A stretch of DNA of 64,000 nt, taken from NCBI RefSeq assembly GCF_003493605.1, contig NZ_QQKA01000002.1, forward strand, positions 62,001 to 126,000. Direction: 5' to 3'. The notes beneath the pieces were generated by a model. The model was not told the DNA's origin. It ran no database searches and saw nothing but the letters and a program-made list of their open reading frames with translations. A program made the position numbers and the translations under genes. Origin of the DNA: Haemophilus haemolyticus. GTDB taxonomy: Bacteria; Pseudomonadota; Gammaproteobacteria; Enterobacterales; Pasteurellaceae. Within the stretch, counting starts at the first letter, position 1, and every line of letters starts with the position of its first letter. Positions 32,142-42,289 of the stretch are shown here, piece by piece.

Positions 32142-33461
32142 TTAAATATGACTGTTACTTGGCTTACGTCGTTTGCCGATATTTTTCGTATCCTTATGAC
32201 GCAATTTTACTTTTTTCTTTGCCTCTGTTTTTTTCTTTTCTTCACGTTTTTCTTTAATACGTGCCTTTTGTTTTTTACTTACAGATTTCACTTCACCGTC
32301 TTTTGGTGGCTTAGTGCGAGGTTCTAAGCCTTCTAAAACGCGCGCCTTTAAAATTTCCTCGGTATAGCGTTTGATTTTACCTAGCAACTTGTAATCATGC
32401 GCTTCGACAAAAGAGACTGCCGTGCCTTTTTTGCCTGCTCGCGCGGTACGTCCAATTCGATGTAAATAAGTATCCGCACTATAGGGCAAATCAAAATTCA
32501 TCACATGGCTTACATCGTCAATATCAATACCGCGCGCCGCCACATCCGTTGCAACCAATACCGTCACAATACCTGATTTCAATTTATCAATCGCATTGTT
32601 ACGTTGAGTTTGTGCCATTTCGCCTTCTAAATATGCGGAACGAATGCCTCGTTTACGCAATGTTTCAGAAAGTTCACGCGCATCTTCACGACGACGAACA
32701 AACACAATTCCACGCGTCACTTCTTCAGTTTCAATAAAACGCGCAAGCAATTTGATTTTGTGTTCATTGCTGTCTGCGTGATAATACCATTGGTTGATTT
32801 TTTTTCTTTCGCGGCGACTTGGTTCCGCATCTACTTTCACAGGATCATTCAATAAACGCTCCGCAAAATCGACCAATAGCTCACCTTCTAAGGTTGCAGA
32901 AAACAACAGGGTTTGTTTTCGCCAACGGGTTTCAGCCGCAATTTTTTCCGCATCTTGTCCAAATCCCATTTGTAACATTCTATCGGCTTCGTCAAAAATC
33001 AGCATTTCAACGGAACGGCAATCAAAATTTTCTTCTTTAATGTATTGCAATAAACGACCGGGCGTTGCCACCACTAAATCTTGATTGGTATTGAACACAT
33101 CACCGTGATTTTGATACGCCACGCCACCTGTAATTGTCGCAATATTTAAATGGGTGAACTGAGCTAATTCCTCCGCTTGTTCTGCCACTTGCATTGCCAG
33201 TTCACGGGTTGGCGTTAATACCAAAATACGCGGCGGACCTGGTTTACGACGCGGATAATCCAATAAATGTTGTAGCGCAGGTAATAAAAAAGCAGCAGTT
33301 TTCCCAGTTCCCGTTGGTGCAGAGCCTAATACATCACGCTCTTCCATTGCGGCTGGAATGGCTTCCATTTGAATAGCTGTTGGGCGGGGATAACCTTTTT
33401 TCTCAAGCGCCTTTAAAAGCTCAGGAGAAAGATCAAATTGTTCAAATTGGGATAAATTCAT
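32142..33461 (-). CDS. srmB: DEAD-box RNA helicase SrmB
   Basis: SrmB is an ATP-dependent RNA helicase acting early in 50S subunit assembly. The 439-residue protein shows the Q motif (GYPRPTAIQ), Walker [24 protein letters not shown] and the C-terminal motifs [12 protein letters not shown] and [10 protein letters not shown], with a basic Lys-rich tail after residue 380. It is divergent from trmN6, the same arrangement as in E. coli. Confidence 0.95.
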   Translation of the reverse strand: MNLSQFEQFDLSPELLKALEKKGYPRPTAIQMEAIPAAMEERDVLGSAPTGTGKTAAFLLPALQHLLDYPRRKPGPPRILVLTPTRELAMQVAEQAEELAQFTHLNIATITGGVAYQNHGDVFNTNQDLVVATPGRLLQYIKEENFDCRSVEMLIFDEADRMLQMGFGQDAEKIAAETRWRKQTLLFSATLEGELLVDFAERLLNDPVKVDAEPSRRERKKINQWYYHADSNEHKIKLLARFIETEEVTRGIVFVRRREDARELSETLRKRGIRSAYLEGEMAQTQRNNAIDKLKSGIVTVLVATDVAARGIDIDDVSHVMNFDLPYSADTYLHRIGRTARAGKKGTAVSFVEAHDYKLLGKIKRYTEEILKARVLEGLEPRTKPPKDGEVKSVSKKQKARIKEKREEKKKTEAKKKVKLRHKDTKNIGKRRKPSNSHI

Positions 33462-33541
33462 TATTGTGCGGTTCTTTGTTAAAATTGGCGCGAATTATAC
33501 CCGAAAAGCACCTAAAAGTGCGGTCAATTTACGAAAAATTT

Positions 33542-34240
33542 ATGAGCGGATTTACCTTTAAACAATTCCATATCAATCAAGATTCTTGTGCCATGAAAGT
33601 CGGCACTGATGGCATTTTGTTAGGTGCTTGGGCAGATGTAAAACATTGTAAAAATATTTTAGATATGGGCAGTGGCACTGGATTGTTGGCTTTAATGTTG
33701 GCGCAACGAACAAAAGAAAACTGCCAAATTCAAGCGGTTGAGTTGGATTCTATTGCCGCAAAACAAGCACAAGACAACATCAACAATTCAGTATGGAAAA
33801 ATCGCATTCAACTTATTCAAACGGATATACAACATTTTTTACAAACCACTGAACAAACCTTTGATTTAATTGTGGCAAATCCACCTTATTTTGAACAAGG
33901 TATTGCTTGTAAAAATGAGGAACGAGAATTGGCTCGTTATACCAAGCAAAGCCACTTAAATTGGTTAGAATGGGCTGCCACGCGTTTATCGGAAAATGGA
34001 ACAATAAGTTTTGTGTTGCCTTATGAGGCAGGCAAAACGCTCACAAAATCCACCGCACTTTTTTGCATAAAACAGACAAATGTCATTACTAAAGTGGGAA
34101 AAACGCCCCAAAGAATGCTACTTACCTTTGCCAAACAGCCAGAAGTTTTAATGCAAGATCAATTGGTGATTTATGATGAGGATAATCAATATACTGAAGC
34201 GTTTATTGAATTGACTAAAGACTTTTATTTGAAATTTTAA
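33542..34240 (+). CDS. trmN6: tRNA1(Val) adenine-37 N6-methyltransferase TrmN6 (YfiC)
   Basis: The enzyme methylates N6 of A37 in tRNA-Val. From ATG 33542 it is 232 residues; earlier in-frame codons lie in the srmB 5' region. SAM-binding motif I is [11 protein letters not shown] and the amino-methyltransferase motif is NPPYFE. It is divergent from srmB with an 80-nt intergenic space containing an uptake signal. Its tRNA substrate class is encoded as four tRNA-Val(UAC) genes 7.5 kb away. Confidence 0.93.
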   Translation: MSGFTFKQFHINQDSCAMKVGTDGILLGAWADVKHCKNILDMGSGTGLLALMLAQRTKENCQIQAVELDSIAAKQAQDNINNSVWKNRIQLIQTDIQHFLQTTEQTFDLIVANPPYFEQGIACKNEERELARYTKQSHLNWLEWAATRLSENGTISFVLPYEAGKTLTKSTALFCIKQTNVITKVGKTPQRMLLTFAKQPEVLMQDQLVIYDEDNQYTEAFIELTKDFYLKF

Positions 34241-34265
34241 AGGGAAAATCATTTTCCCCTTTAAT
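34239..34265. terminator. Hairpin between trmN6 and yfiF
   Basis: AAAGGGAAAAT pairs with ATTTTCCCCTTT at the convergent ends of the two genes. T and A runs are short, so it is a probable bidirectional terminator. Confidence 0.6.
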
Positions 34266-34271
34266 CATACA

Positions 34272-35327
34272 CTATCTAAAATACCACTTCGCTAACAACA
34301 CACCCGCATTCACCGCAATGTTTAGGCCTGATTTAATTGGGCTTGCGAGCGTTAAACGCACTTGCGTGTCTTCTGGTGTCGCTAAACTTTCCGTAGAACT
34401 TTCACTTAGCACAAAAACCACTTTATTTTTTAACCGCACTTTATCCAACGGCTCGCCTTGTTTATTGTGCGATACGTGAATAATTTGATAGCCTGACTTA
34501 CGTAATTGCATTAAAGCTGAATCAATATAATCCGTTTCTAACACACGAATATATTCCGCACCACCCTCTGCTACGCGCATTGAGGCTGCCGAATACAGAT
34601 TTTCCACATTATCAGCGACAATATTTTTCACGCCAAAATAAGCGCAAGTACGCAATACGCCACCAATATTTTGCGCATTATTCACGTTGTCTAATAGCAC
34701 TAAACAATCCTCGTTACGAGGAATATCCAAATATCCTTGCAACGTGAAAGCACGCGGTTTCTTCACTAATAAACAAATGCCGCCATGATGTTCTGTTCCG
34801 CTCACTCGAGCTAATTCTTCGCTATCTACAATATGATAAGCCTTTTTGTTTTCGGCTAAATAACTCAATACTTCGCCAATTTTGTGTGACATTTGTACGG
34901 TTGCCCACAATCGAACAATACTTTCAGGGCGTTCTGCAAATAAAGCTAAACAGGCATTTTCACCGTAAACTTTCATTTCTTCCGCACGGTTTTTCTTAAT
35001 TTTTTCAGGCGCACGAGGAGAAAGCGCACCCGTTTTCTTTTCTTTTGTTTTATAAACCGTACCCGTACTTTTTATCGTCACTTGAACCTTAGGTTGTTCT
35101 GCATTTTTATTTGATGGCGCACGAGATAAAGAAAGTTGCGTAATTTTAGTTTCTTTCACTTCTTGTTTATCACGAGAAAAACGAGATTTTTCGTTTCTAT
35201 TTCCATTAAATTTATCATTAGAGTGCGGTCGATTTTGAGTTGGTTTTTCTCGATACTTTTCCCCCACAGAGCGTTCTTGAAAGGTTCTGCCGGCGGATTG
35301 AAAAGACGGTTTGCGTTTGTCGTTCAT
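34272..35327 (-). CDS. yfiF: SpoU-family RNA methyltransferase YfiF
   Basis: This 351-residue protein has a long basic, low-complexity N-terminus (residues 1-115, rich in Lys, Arg, Ser and Asn) followed by a TrmH-type substrate-binding part (VYGENACLALFAERPESI) and a SpoU SAM-knot domain with LDNVNNAQNIGGVLRTC and the C-terminal NIAVNAGVLLAKW. In the knot the usual SEGxG is replaced by LSESSTES. The RNA target of YfiF is not established. It is convergent with trmN6. Confidence 0.87.
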   Translation of the reverse strand: MNDKRKPSFQSAGRTFQERSVGEKYREKPTQNRPHSNDKFNGNRNEKSRFSRDKQEVKETKITQLSLSRAPSNKNAEQPKVQVTIKSTGTVYKTKEKKTGALSPRAPEKIKKNRAEEMKVYGENACLALFAERPESIVRLWATVQMSHKIGEVLSYLAENKKAYHIVDSEELARVSGTEHHGGICLLVKKPRAFTLQGYLDIPRNEDCLVLLDNVNNAQNIGGVLRTCAYFGVKNIVADNVENLYSAASMRVAEGGAEYIRVLETDYIDSALMQLRKSGYQIIHVSHNKQGEPLDKVRLKNKVVFVLSESSTESLATPEDTQVRLTLASPIKSGLNIAVNAGVLLAKWYFR

Positions 35328-35473
35328 AGGATTTTCCTGAATTAAAATGGCTATTATTTAGTCAAAAAATGCTAAAATTTGTGAGCATTATAACGAAAAA
35401 AAGCCTTTTTTCTATTAATAAGCACGTGAAATATTGTAAACTAACGCACTAGTCTTTAATCACGAGATGGATT

Positions 35474-36841
35474 ATGTTAATCAATAAAACCAAACGAGCT
35501 GAACAAAATTTAAATAATTTGCCATTCCTTGCTTTGCAAGCTGAGCAAATTGAATTTTTGGGTAGCCCGACTGAATTTAAAACTCAAATTATTGAATTAA
35601 TCAGAAACGCAAAAAAACGCATTTATGTCACCGCACTTTATTGGCAAAAAGATGAAGCGGGGCAGGAAATTCTCGATGAAATTTATCGCGTGAAGCAAGA
35701 AAATCCACACTTGGATGTAAAAATTCTCATAGATTGGCATCGCGCACAACGCAATTTATTAGGTGCAGAAAAATCGGCCACCAATGCAGATTGGTATTGC
35801 GAGCAACGCCAAACTTATCAGTTACCTGACGATCCAAATATGTTCTTTGGCGTGCCAATTAACACGCGAGAAGTTTTTGGTGTATTGCACGTTAAAGGCT
35901 TTGTATTTGATGATACGGTGCTGTATAGCGGTGCAAGCATTAATAATGTCTATCTTCATCAATTTGAAAAATATCGTTACGACCGCTATCAAAAAATTGC
36001 TAATGCAGAATTGGCTGATTCGATGGTAAATTTCATCAATGATTACTTGTTAGATTTCAGTGCAGTTTATCCACTTGATGTTACCAACCGCCCTCGCACC
36101 AAAGAGATCCGCGGCAATATTCGTGCTTATCGCAAAGACCTTGCTCAAAATGGAGAATATTCATTAAAAAGTGCGGTGAAATTACCGAATGTTTTAAGCA
36201 TATCGCCACTGTTTGGCTTAGGCGCATCAGGCAATGAATTAAATCAAGTAATTGAAGATTTATTCTTGCAAGTGCAAGAAAAATTGGTGATTTGTACGCC
36301 ATACTTTAATTTCCCACGCACATTGCAACATAAAATAGCGATGTTGTTGGAAAACGGTAAACAAGTAGAAATTATTGTTGGCGATAAAGTCGCAAACGAT
36401 TTTTATATTCCACCAGAACAACCATTCAAAATGGCGGGGGCGTTACCTTATCTTTATGAAAGTAATCTTCGTCGTTTCTGTGAAAAATTTGAGACTCAAA
36501 TTGAAAATGGTCAGCTTGTGGTGCGTTTATGGCGTGATGGCGACAATACTTACCACTTAAAAGGTGTGTGGGTAGATAACTGTTATATTTTACTCACGGG
36601 TAATAATCTTAACCCTCGAGCATGGCGTTTGGATGCAGAAAATGGCTTATTAATTTACGATCCGCAACAACAGCTTTTAGCCCAAGTGGAAAAAGAACAA
36701 AACCAAATTCGCCAACATACAAAAGTATTAAAACATTACACTGAATTAGAAGAATTGAATCAATACCCAGAACCAGTGCAAAAACTTCTGAAAAAATTTG
36801 CACGGATTAAAGCGGATAAATTGGTGAAAATGATTTTGTAA
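35474..36841 (+). CDS. pssA: CDP-diacylglycerol-serine O-phosphatidyltransferase PssA
   Basis: PssA makes phosphatidylserine from CDP-diacylglycerol and serine, the step before phosphatidylethanolamine. The 455-residue protein is of the phospholipase D superfamily (type I PssA), with two HKD motifs: HVKGFVFDD near residue 139 and HLKGVWVDN near residue 360. It has no membrane segments, consistent with a peripheral enzyme. Phosphatidylethanolamine is also the donor for the two phosphoethanolamine transferases encoded later in the window. Confidence 0.95.
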   Translation: MLINKTKRAEQNLNNLPFLALQAEQIEFLGSPTEFKTQIIELIRNAKKRIYVTALYWQKDEAGQEILDEIYRVKQENPHLDVKILIDWHRAQRNLLGAEKSATNADWYCEQRQTYQLPDDPNMFFGVPINTREVFGVLHVKGFVFDDTVLYSGASINNVYLHQFEKYRYDRYQKIANAELADSMVNFINDYLLDFSAVYPLDVTNRPRTKEIRGNIRAYRKDLAQNGEYSLKSAVKLPNVLSISPLFGLGASGNELNQVIEDLFLQVQEKLVICTPYFNFPRTLQHKIAMLLENGKQVEIIVGDKVANDFYIPPEQPFKMAGALPYLYESNLRRFCEKFETQIENGQLVVRLWRDGDNTYHLKGVWVDNCYILLTGNNLNPRAWRLDAENGLLIYDPQQQLLAQVEKEQNQIRQHTKVLKHYTELEELNQYPEPVQKLLKKFARIKADKLVKMIL

Positions 36842-36869
36842 TACTAAATAATATGTTTGAAACCTAATA

Positions 36870-36900
36870 AAAAAGCCTTGTGAAAACAAGGCTTTATTCT
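36870..36900. terminator. Terminator between pssA and udp
   Basis: AAAGCCTTGT (36872-36881) pairs with ACAAGGCTTT (36885-36894) around a 3-nt loop, with A and T runs on both sides of this convergent junction. Confidence 0.85.
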
Positions 36901-36915
36901 TTCAATTAAAAGACA

Positions 36916-37674
36916 TTAACTTAACAACGCCTGAGCGGCTGCGATAACAACAGACACCGCTTTTTCTTCTGTTTGCTTCATTGTTGCTTCATTTGGAATT
37001 TCTTGTTGAGTACGGTTTACAATCACGCCTGCAACCATTCCTGCACGTAAACCCAATGCACTACACATAGTGAATAATGTTGAGGATTCCATTTCGTAGT
37101 TCATTACATTCAAATCTTGCCATTGTTTAAGTAGCCCTTGGTAATCACGATATACTTTACCGCTATAGGTATCATAACGTTCTTGACCTGGATAGAATGT
37201 ATCAGATGATGCAGTTACACCTACATAAGGCTCGATACCTTTTGCTTTCGCTGCATTATAAAGTGCGGTTGTACATTCAAAGTTTGCCACAGCGGGATAT
37301 TCTAACGGTGCGAAATGACGGCTTGCGCCATCTAAGCGAACAGAAGCGGTTGTGATAAGAACATCGCCAACATTAATATGTGGTTGAATTGCACCCGTCG
37401 TGCCAATACGTAAGAAAGTGCGAACACCAAGTTGAGCAAGTTCTTCTACACAAATTGATGTTGATGGCCCACCAATACCTGTAGAACATACCACAACAGG
37501 TTGTCCATTAAGATAACCTAACCATGAAGTAAATTCACGCGTGCTAGCAAGAAACTCTGGGTTATCAAGTTGTTTCGCAATACGCTCACTGCGCGCAGGA
37601 TCGCCAGGAACAATAGCGAGTGTTGCGCCTTTAAGTTGTGCTTTAGTGAGGTTTAAGTGAAATACGTCTGACAT
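36916..37674 (-). CDS. udp: Uridine phosphorylase
   Basis: Udp splits uridine with phosphate to uracil and ribose-1-phosphate for pyrimidine salvage. The start at 37674 has AAGGAG 7 nt upstream and gives 252 residues; an in-frame upstream ATG at 37782 lacks support. The phosphate-binding Arg is in [10 protein letters not shown], the family signature is [16 protein letters not shown], and the nucleoside-binding [11 protein letters not shown] is present. The 237-nt divergent region to yiiM holds an uptake signal at about 37840. Confidence 0.96.
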   Translation of the reverse strand: MSDVFHLNLTKAQLKGATLAIVPGDPARSERIAKQLDNPEFLASTREFTSWLGYLNGQPVVVCSTGIGGPSTSICVEELAQLGVRTFLRIGTTGAIQPHINVGDVLITTASVRLDGASRHFAPLEYPAVANFECTTALYNAAKAKGIEPYVGVTASSDTFYPGQERYDTYSGKVYRDYQGLLKQWQDLNVMNYEMESSTLFTMCSALGLRAGMVAGVIVNRTQQEIPNEATMKQTEEKAVSVVIAAAQALLS

Positions 37675-37911
37675 AATAAATCTCCTTATTATCATTGAAC
37701 GTGATGATTTCGCCCTTAGGAAAAATCTTATTGTAAAGAAAAGAAATAGAACATTTTTAGAAAATTTTGTTTTCTCTTTCAAACATTTTCATTATTTCCT
37801 TTTCATTTTTCTGATAACGAATAATAAGTAAAAAAAGAAGTGCGGTCAAAAAGTTAAACGTTTTCGGTTATAATTCCACGTAAATTTTTTCTAGAACAAG
37901 CGAAAAATAAA

Positions 37912-38574
37912 ATGAATGCAAAAATTTTAGTTATAAAAGTGGGACAAGTTGAAACCCTAACCTTTTCCGATGGAAGTCAGTATGAAAGCGCGATTCGTAA
38001 AAAAGTTGTGCCATCGGTAAAAATTCATTCTCTTGGTGCGGAAGGAAACGATGTTGGTTTAAAAAAACATCACGGTGGTGTAGATAAAGCTCTCTTTTTT
38101 ATGTCGGCAGATTCTTTTAATAAATTAAATACTTTATTAAATAAAGATTTTTCTTATATGGATACTGCGACATACGGAGAAAATTTTGTCGTATCAGGCT
38201 TGAATGAAGACAATGTCTGCATTGGCGATCGTTATCAAATCGGTTCAACCATTTTAGAAGTGTCCCAGCCACGCAAACCTTGCGAACGTTTATCAAAAAA
38301 TACAGAAAACGAAAATACACGTGATATTATTTATCAAACGGGGCTTAGTGGATGGTATGTTCGTATTATTGAAACAGGCATAATTAAGCAAAACGATGAA
38401 CTAAAATTACTCTCCCGTCCTTATCCGCAAATAACAATTCGCCATTTAAATCGCTTGTTATCCGCACCCGAAAATGAAGCTGAATTAGATGTAGCATTAG
38501 AGATTGAAGTATTAGCCGAAGCCTTTAAACGCTCAATTCGATCGCAAGTATCGAAATTCAAACAACAGAGATAA
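37912..38574 (+). CDS. yiiM: MOSC-domain protein YiiM
   Basis: This 220-residue protein has a MOSC domain ([15 protein letters not shown], then [11 protein letters not shown] and the Cys-containing [11 protein letters not shown]) and a C-terminal three-helix extension. Family members use the molybdenum cofactor; E. coli YiiM gives resistance to N-hydroxylated base analogues. A TATAAT at 37869-37874 lies about 40 nt upstream. The next gene ychJ follows after 2 nt, so yiiM-ychJ-yihY look cotranscribed. Confidence 0.88.
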   Translation: MNAKILVIKVGQVETLTFSDGSQYESAIRKKVVPSVKIHSLGAEGNDVGLKKHHGGVDKALFFMSADSFNKLNTLLNKDFSYMDTATYGENFVVSGLNEDNVCIGDRYQIGSTILEVSQPRKPCERLSKNTENENTRDIIYQTGLSGWYVRIIETGIIKQNDELKLLSRPYPQITIRHLNRLLSAPENEAELDVALEIEVLAEAFKRSIRSQVSKFKQQR

Positions 38575-38576
38575 AT

Positions 38577-39062
38577 ATGTCAGAAATTTCAACCGCACTT
38601 TCTTTAGAAAATTGTCCGTGTCAATCTGGTCATCATTATGCAGATTGTTGTGGAAAATTTCATTTAAAACAAGCATTTCCCGAAACGGCAGAGCAACTTA
38701 TGCGTTCACGTTATACGGCTTACGTTTTAAAAAATATACCTTATATTGTTGCAACAACTGTACCAAGCCAACAAACTTTATTAGAAACTAGTTTATTGCA
38801 AGAATGGGCGGATAATACCGTGTGGCTAGGATTAGAAATTCTAAAAACGGAACGCCTTACAAAAACTCAAAGTGCGGTGGAATTTAAAGCGATTTTTCAA
38901 GGTGAAGAGCGTGAGCAAGTCCATCAAGAACGGTCAATTTTTGTGAAAATTGAAGAGCGTTGGTATTTTGTGGATCCAACGGTATCATTACCGACAATGA
39001 AACAACCTTGTGTCTGTGGTTCGGGTAAAAAATTTAAACATTGTTGTGGGAGATTTCTATGA
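38577..39062 (+). CDS. ychJ: SEC-C motif protein YchJ (UPF0225)
   Basis: This 161-residue protein has two cysteine-rich SEC-C zinc motifs, [16 protein letters not shown] at the N-terminus and [16 protein letters not shown] at the C-terminus, flanking an NTF2-like core ([16 protein letters not shown]). Its function is unknown. It is separated from yiiM by 2 nt and overlaps the yihY start by 4 nt (ATGA). Confidence 0.9.
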   Translation: MSEISTALSLENCPCQSGHHYADCCGKFHLKQAFPETAEQLMRSRYTAYVLKNIPYIVATTVPSQQTLLETSLLQEWADNTVWLGLEILKTERLTKTQSAVEFKAIFQGEEREQVHQERSIFVKIEERWYFVDPTVSLPTMKQPCVCGSGKKFKHCCGRFL

Positions 39063-39868
39063 TTTCATTAAAAAATTTTGGATTATTATTTTGGAAACGT
39101 TTTTCAGAAAATAAACTTAATCAAGTCGCTGGTGCATTGACTTATAGCACAATGTTAGCAATGGTTCCTTTAGTTATGGTTATTTTTTCTATTTTCTCTG
39201 CTTTTCCTGTATTCAATGAAGTGACAGGAGAATTGAAAGAAATGATTTTCACTAATTTTGCACCATCAGCGAGTGATATGGTGGGCGAATATATCGATCA
39301 ATTTGTATCAAACTCAAAGAAAATGAGTGCGGTGGGAATTGTGAGTTTAATTGCCGTTGCCTTGATGCTAATTAATAACATCGACCGAACACTAAATAGT
39401 ATTTGGCACAATAGTCAATCTCGCCCTCCGCTTTCTTCTTTTGCCATTTATTGGATGATTTTGACACTTGGCCCACTTATTATTGGCGTGAGTATTGGGA
39501 TCAGTTCGTATATTAAAATAATGTTTGAACAATCGGAACATTTATCATTAGGTTTAAAATTGCTCAGTTTTGTGCCTTTTTTATTTACTTGGTTTATTTT
39601 TACGCTTATTTATACGGTTGTACCGAATAAAAAAGTGAAAATTAAGCATTCAGCTTATGGTGCATTTCTTGCTGCAATTTTTTTCACTCTTGGTAAACAA
39701 GCATTTACTTGGTATATCGTCACTTTTCCCTCTTATCAATTAATTTATGGTGCAATGGCAACTTTACCAATTATGTTATTGTGGATTCAAATAAGTTGGC
39801 TTGTGGTGCTAGTTGGTGCGCAATTAGCTTCAACCTTGGATGAAATTAGAGAGCAGATCGAGCAATAA
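39059..39868 (+). CDS. yihY: YihY/UPF0761 family inner-membrane protein
   Basis: The ATG at 39059 has GGGAG 6 nt upstream and overlaps the ychJ stop, giving 269 residues. About six membrane segments are visible, with the family stretch [19 protein letters not shown] near the N-terminus. The protein belongs to the BrkB/YihY family, long mislabelled ribonuclease BN; its function is unknown. It is the last gene of the yiiM-ychJ-yihY unit and is convergent with lpt6. Confidence 0.9.
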   Translation: MISLKNFGLLFWKRFSENKLNQVAGALTYSTMLAMVPLVMVIFSIFSAFPVFNEVTGELKEMIFTNFAPSASDMVGEYIDQFVSNSKKMSAVGIVSLIAVALMLINNIDRTLNSIWHNSQSRPPLSSFAIYWMILTLGPLIIGVSIGISSYIKIMFEQSEHLSLGLKLLSFVPFLFTWFIFTLIYTVVPNKKVKIKHSAYGAFLAAIFFTLGKQAFTWYIVTFPSYQLIYGAMATLPIMLLWIQISWLVVLVGAQLASTLDEIREQIEQ

Positions 39869-39885
39869 TGCTCGATCTAAGAAAA

Positions 39886-41541
39886 TTATCGGGCAATTGC
39901 CAATGTTTGGTATAAATAATGGCGATAATCATTGAGTAGCTGAATATCAGAAGAATCTTCTAATTTGCCATTACTCAATTTGCACATTGCCATATTCGCT
40001 TTCATAAATTCATCATCTGCTGATAATCCAGCTACATTCATCAAGACACCTCCAGCAAAAGCAAGATCTAAAAACTTTTGTTCTTGCTTAAATTGACGAC
40101 TACAATTACTTCTTACAACAAACTGTGTCACATAATCAGGTTGTGCATAATCCCCTTTCTTTGGAGGGATAACATTATCAAATGCTACTTGATGATCGCC
40201 AAAATAGCCTAGCACAAAAGGTTTTTTACGTTCATGTAAATAGTTATTCATTTCTTCAATCGCCTCATTCAAGGCGACAATTCGTTGAGTATAGTCATTC
40301 AATGCAGAAATACTTTTAGCCCCTAAATTAGGCATTTGAAGATTAAATGTATTTTCCATGCCCAATTCATATGGACCATGTTCACGCATAGTCAATACAT
40401 AAACAAACATTGGCTGCTCCACATTTTCTAATGCTGGATGTTGTTTTTCCAAAATCATTCGGGTGTACTTCATCATTTCTTCACTGCTAATATCCCAAAG
40501 ATTTTTACTGATAGGCGCAGGATAACCAAGATCTTGAGGCTGTAACATCAAATCAAAACCGAAATGATCATAAGCGGATTTCGCATTGTAATTACCTTTT
40601 GTAAAAGGCGACAAGGCAACACAAAAATATCCTTGTGCTTTTAGATTTTTCACTAAACCTGATTGCAAGTGCGGTACAACAGAATAAAAAACGCCACTTG
40701 CTAACGCGCCAAAATCGGTCGAAGGCACACCGGCTAAAAAAGCAAATTCTGATTTCCACGTTGCGCCAGCAAAAGTATGCACACGCAACGGCGAAGCAAA
40801 TACTGTATCATTTTGGGGTTCAAACATGGAAAGTGGTGGAATAGATTGCTGACTAAAAGCAAATTGATGAGGGTTCAGCGTGGATTCCATTAATGTTACA
40901 ACAATATCGGGTTTTGTTTCAGATAGGTTGTTTGTATCAGATGAAAGTGCGGTCATTTTTTCAATAAAATTTTGGCTATTACCATCAAAATTTGGCACCT
41001 TGAAAAAAATACCTCGGCAAGACATTGGTAAATTTAAAAACACATCTCGACCATCATCAGGCAAAGAATCTAACCAAACTTGCACCGCACTTGGCTTTTT
41101 AGAATAATGCCACATCAAGCTAAAGCTAAGGATAAACAATAACGCTCCAATGCTGTTACCTAATAGCCCTAAAGACTCGACATCATTAAAACCAAAAATC
41201 GCATAACCTAATAACGCAAGTAGCCCAATAACGCCAAACAATGCACCTTTATAATGAATTAAGGTTTCCCAATTTCGCCAATCCACCACAAGAAAGAAAT
41301 CTGAAATTAACAAAGGTTGTTTGTAATAATGAATTTTTAAACGATGAAATAACATCAGTACCACAAAAAGCACAGATGAAAAATTTAAAGCACGTTGCCA
41401 TTGGCTGGAAACCATAAGCATGCCGCCAAATAAAAAAGTAAAAAGCGTAATAGCAAAGAAATAAGTCCAACGATAATGAGAGTTTATGATAAAAATCACT
41501 GCCGCAATTGTGAATAAAGCTAAGAAAATATAAGCAATCAT
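39886..41541 (-). CDS. lpt6: LOS phosphoethanolamine transferase, probable Lpt6
   Basis: This 551-residue protein has about five N-terminal membrane segments (residues 1-150) and a periplasmic sulfatase/alkaline-phosphatase-type domain. The metal-binding opening is VVTLMESTLNP, the nucleophile Thr lies in FAGATWKSEFAFLAG, and YFGDHQVAF near the C-terminus supplies further metal ligands. In H. influenzae the gene beside gltX and yihY encodes the transferase that adds phosphoethanolamine to O6 of the first inner-core heptose; I make the assignment from position and family. It is transcribed away from the tRNA-Val cluster. Confidence 0.78.
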   Translation of the reverse strand: MIAYIFLALFTIAAVIFIINSHYRWTYFFAITLFTFLFGGMLMVSSQWQRALNFSSVLFVVLMLFHRLKIHYYKQPLLISDFFLVVDWRNWETLIHYKGALFGVIGLLALLGYAIFGFNDVESLGLLGNSIGALLFILSFSLMWHYSKKPSAVQVWLDSLPDDGRDVFLNLPMSCRGIFFKVPNFDGNSQNFIEKMTALSSDTNNLSETKPDIVVTLMESTLNPHQFAFSQQSIPPLSMFEPQNDTVFASPLRVHTFAGATWKSEFAFLAGVPSTDFGALASGVFYSVVPHLQSGLVKNLKAQGYFCVALSPFTKGNYNAKSAYDHFGFDLMLQPQDLGYPAPISKNLWDISSEEMMKYTRMILEKQHPALENVEQPMFVYVLTMREHGPYELGMENTFNLQMPNLGAKSISALNDYTQRIVALNEAIEEMNNYLHERKKPFVLGYFGDHQVAFDNVIPPKKGDYAQPDYVTQFVVRSNCSRQFKQEQKFLDLAFAGGVLMNVAGLSADDEFMKANMAMCKLSNGKLEDSSDIQLLNDYRHYLYQTLAIAR

Positions 41542-41662
41542 GAATTTTCCCTATGATGCATAACAGACTAAAATGAGACATGACAATGTCTGCGCACTTT
41601 ATCACGTAAACGTAATAGATTGAACGAGAAAAGAAAATTATTTGGATAATTTGAAAATAAAG

Positions 41663-41738
41663 TGGTGGGCGATACCGGTCTCGAACCAGTGACCCCCTCC
41701 TTGTAAGGGAGATGCTCTCCCAACTGAGCTAATCGCCC
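41663..41738 (-). tRNA. tRNA-Val(UAC), copy 4
   Basis: A 76-nt cloverleaf with encoded CCA, anticodon loop CTTACAA and T-loop GGTTCGAGACC. It differs from the other three copies by T instead of C at position 27, giving a U27-G43 wobble at the top of the anticodon stem. Confidence 0.97.
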
Positions 41739-41790
41739 GATAATATTAAGGTAAAACCCTAAATTTTCGGTTTATTTAAACACTTTTAAG

Positions 41791-41866
41791 TGGTGGGCGA
41801 TACCGGTCTCGAACCAGTGACCCCCTCCTTGTAAGGGAGGTGCTCTCCCAACTGAGCTAATCGCCC
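41791..41866 (-). tRNA. tRNA-Val(UAC), copy 3
   Basis: A 76-nt cloverleaf with encoded CCA and anticodon TAC, identical to copies 1 and 2. Spacing to the neighbours is about 55 nt, so the four are probably one transcript. Confidence 0.97.
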
Positions 41867-41924
41867 ACTAGAAAGCGTTTAAATATAAAGGGAAAGTTTG
41901 AGCGGAAAGGACACTTTAGAAAAG

Positions 41925-42000
41925 TGGTGGGCGATACCGGTCTCGAACCAGTGACCCCCTCCTTGTAAGGGAGGTGCTCTCCCAACTGAGCTAATCGCCC
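41925..42000 (-). tRNA. tRNA-Val(UAC), copy 2
   Basis: A 76-nt cloverleaf with encoded CCA and anticodon TAC, identical to copies 1 and 3. Confidence 0.97.
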
Positions 42001-42043
42001 GCTAGGTCAAACTTAGCAACATCAAGAACACTTTTTAGAGAAG

Positions 42044-42119
42044 TGGTGGGCGATACCGGTCTCGAACCAGTGACCCCCTCCTTGTAAGGGAGGTGCTCTC
42101 CCAACTGAGCTAATCGCCC
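42044..42119 (-). tRNA. tRNA-Val(UAC), copy 1 (promoter-proximal)
   Basis: A 76-nt cloverleaf with encoded CCA and anticodon TAC. It is the first of four copies after a strong promoter. Confidence 0.97.
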
Positions 42120-42137
42120 TTAATGTTGTGGGTTGGC

Positions 42138-42165
42138 ATTATAGGGAGAATGCATTTTCAGTCAA
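42138..42165 (-). promoter_or_regulatory. Strong promoter of the tRNA-Val cluster
   Basis: On the minus strand TTGACT and a perfect TATAAT are 16 bp apart. The first tRNA begins about 19 nt downstream, with a GCC sequence right after the -10 as in stable-RNA promoters. Confidence 0.8.
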
Positions 42166-42289
42166 TACCTTTTTATTAAATTTTGTTTAATTGTTGTAAA
42201 AATAAGCATAAAATCCGCTTTTTTATTTAGAAGTCAAACAAGTCGTAGTAGAATAACGACTAATATTTTATTGAAGATAGGTTATAAAA

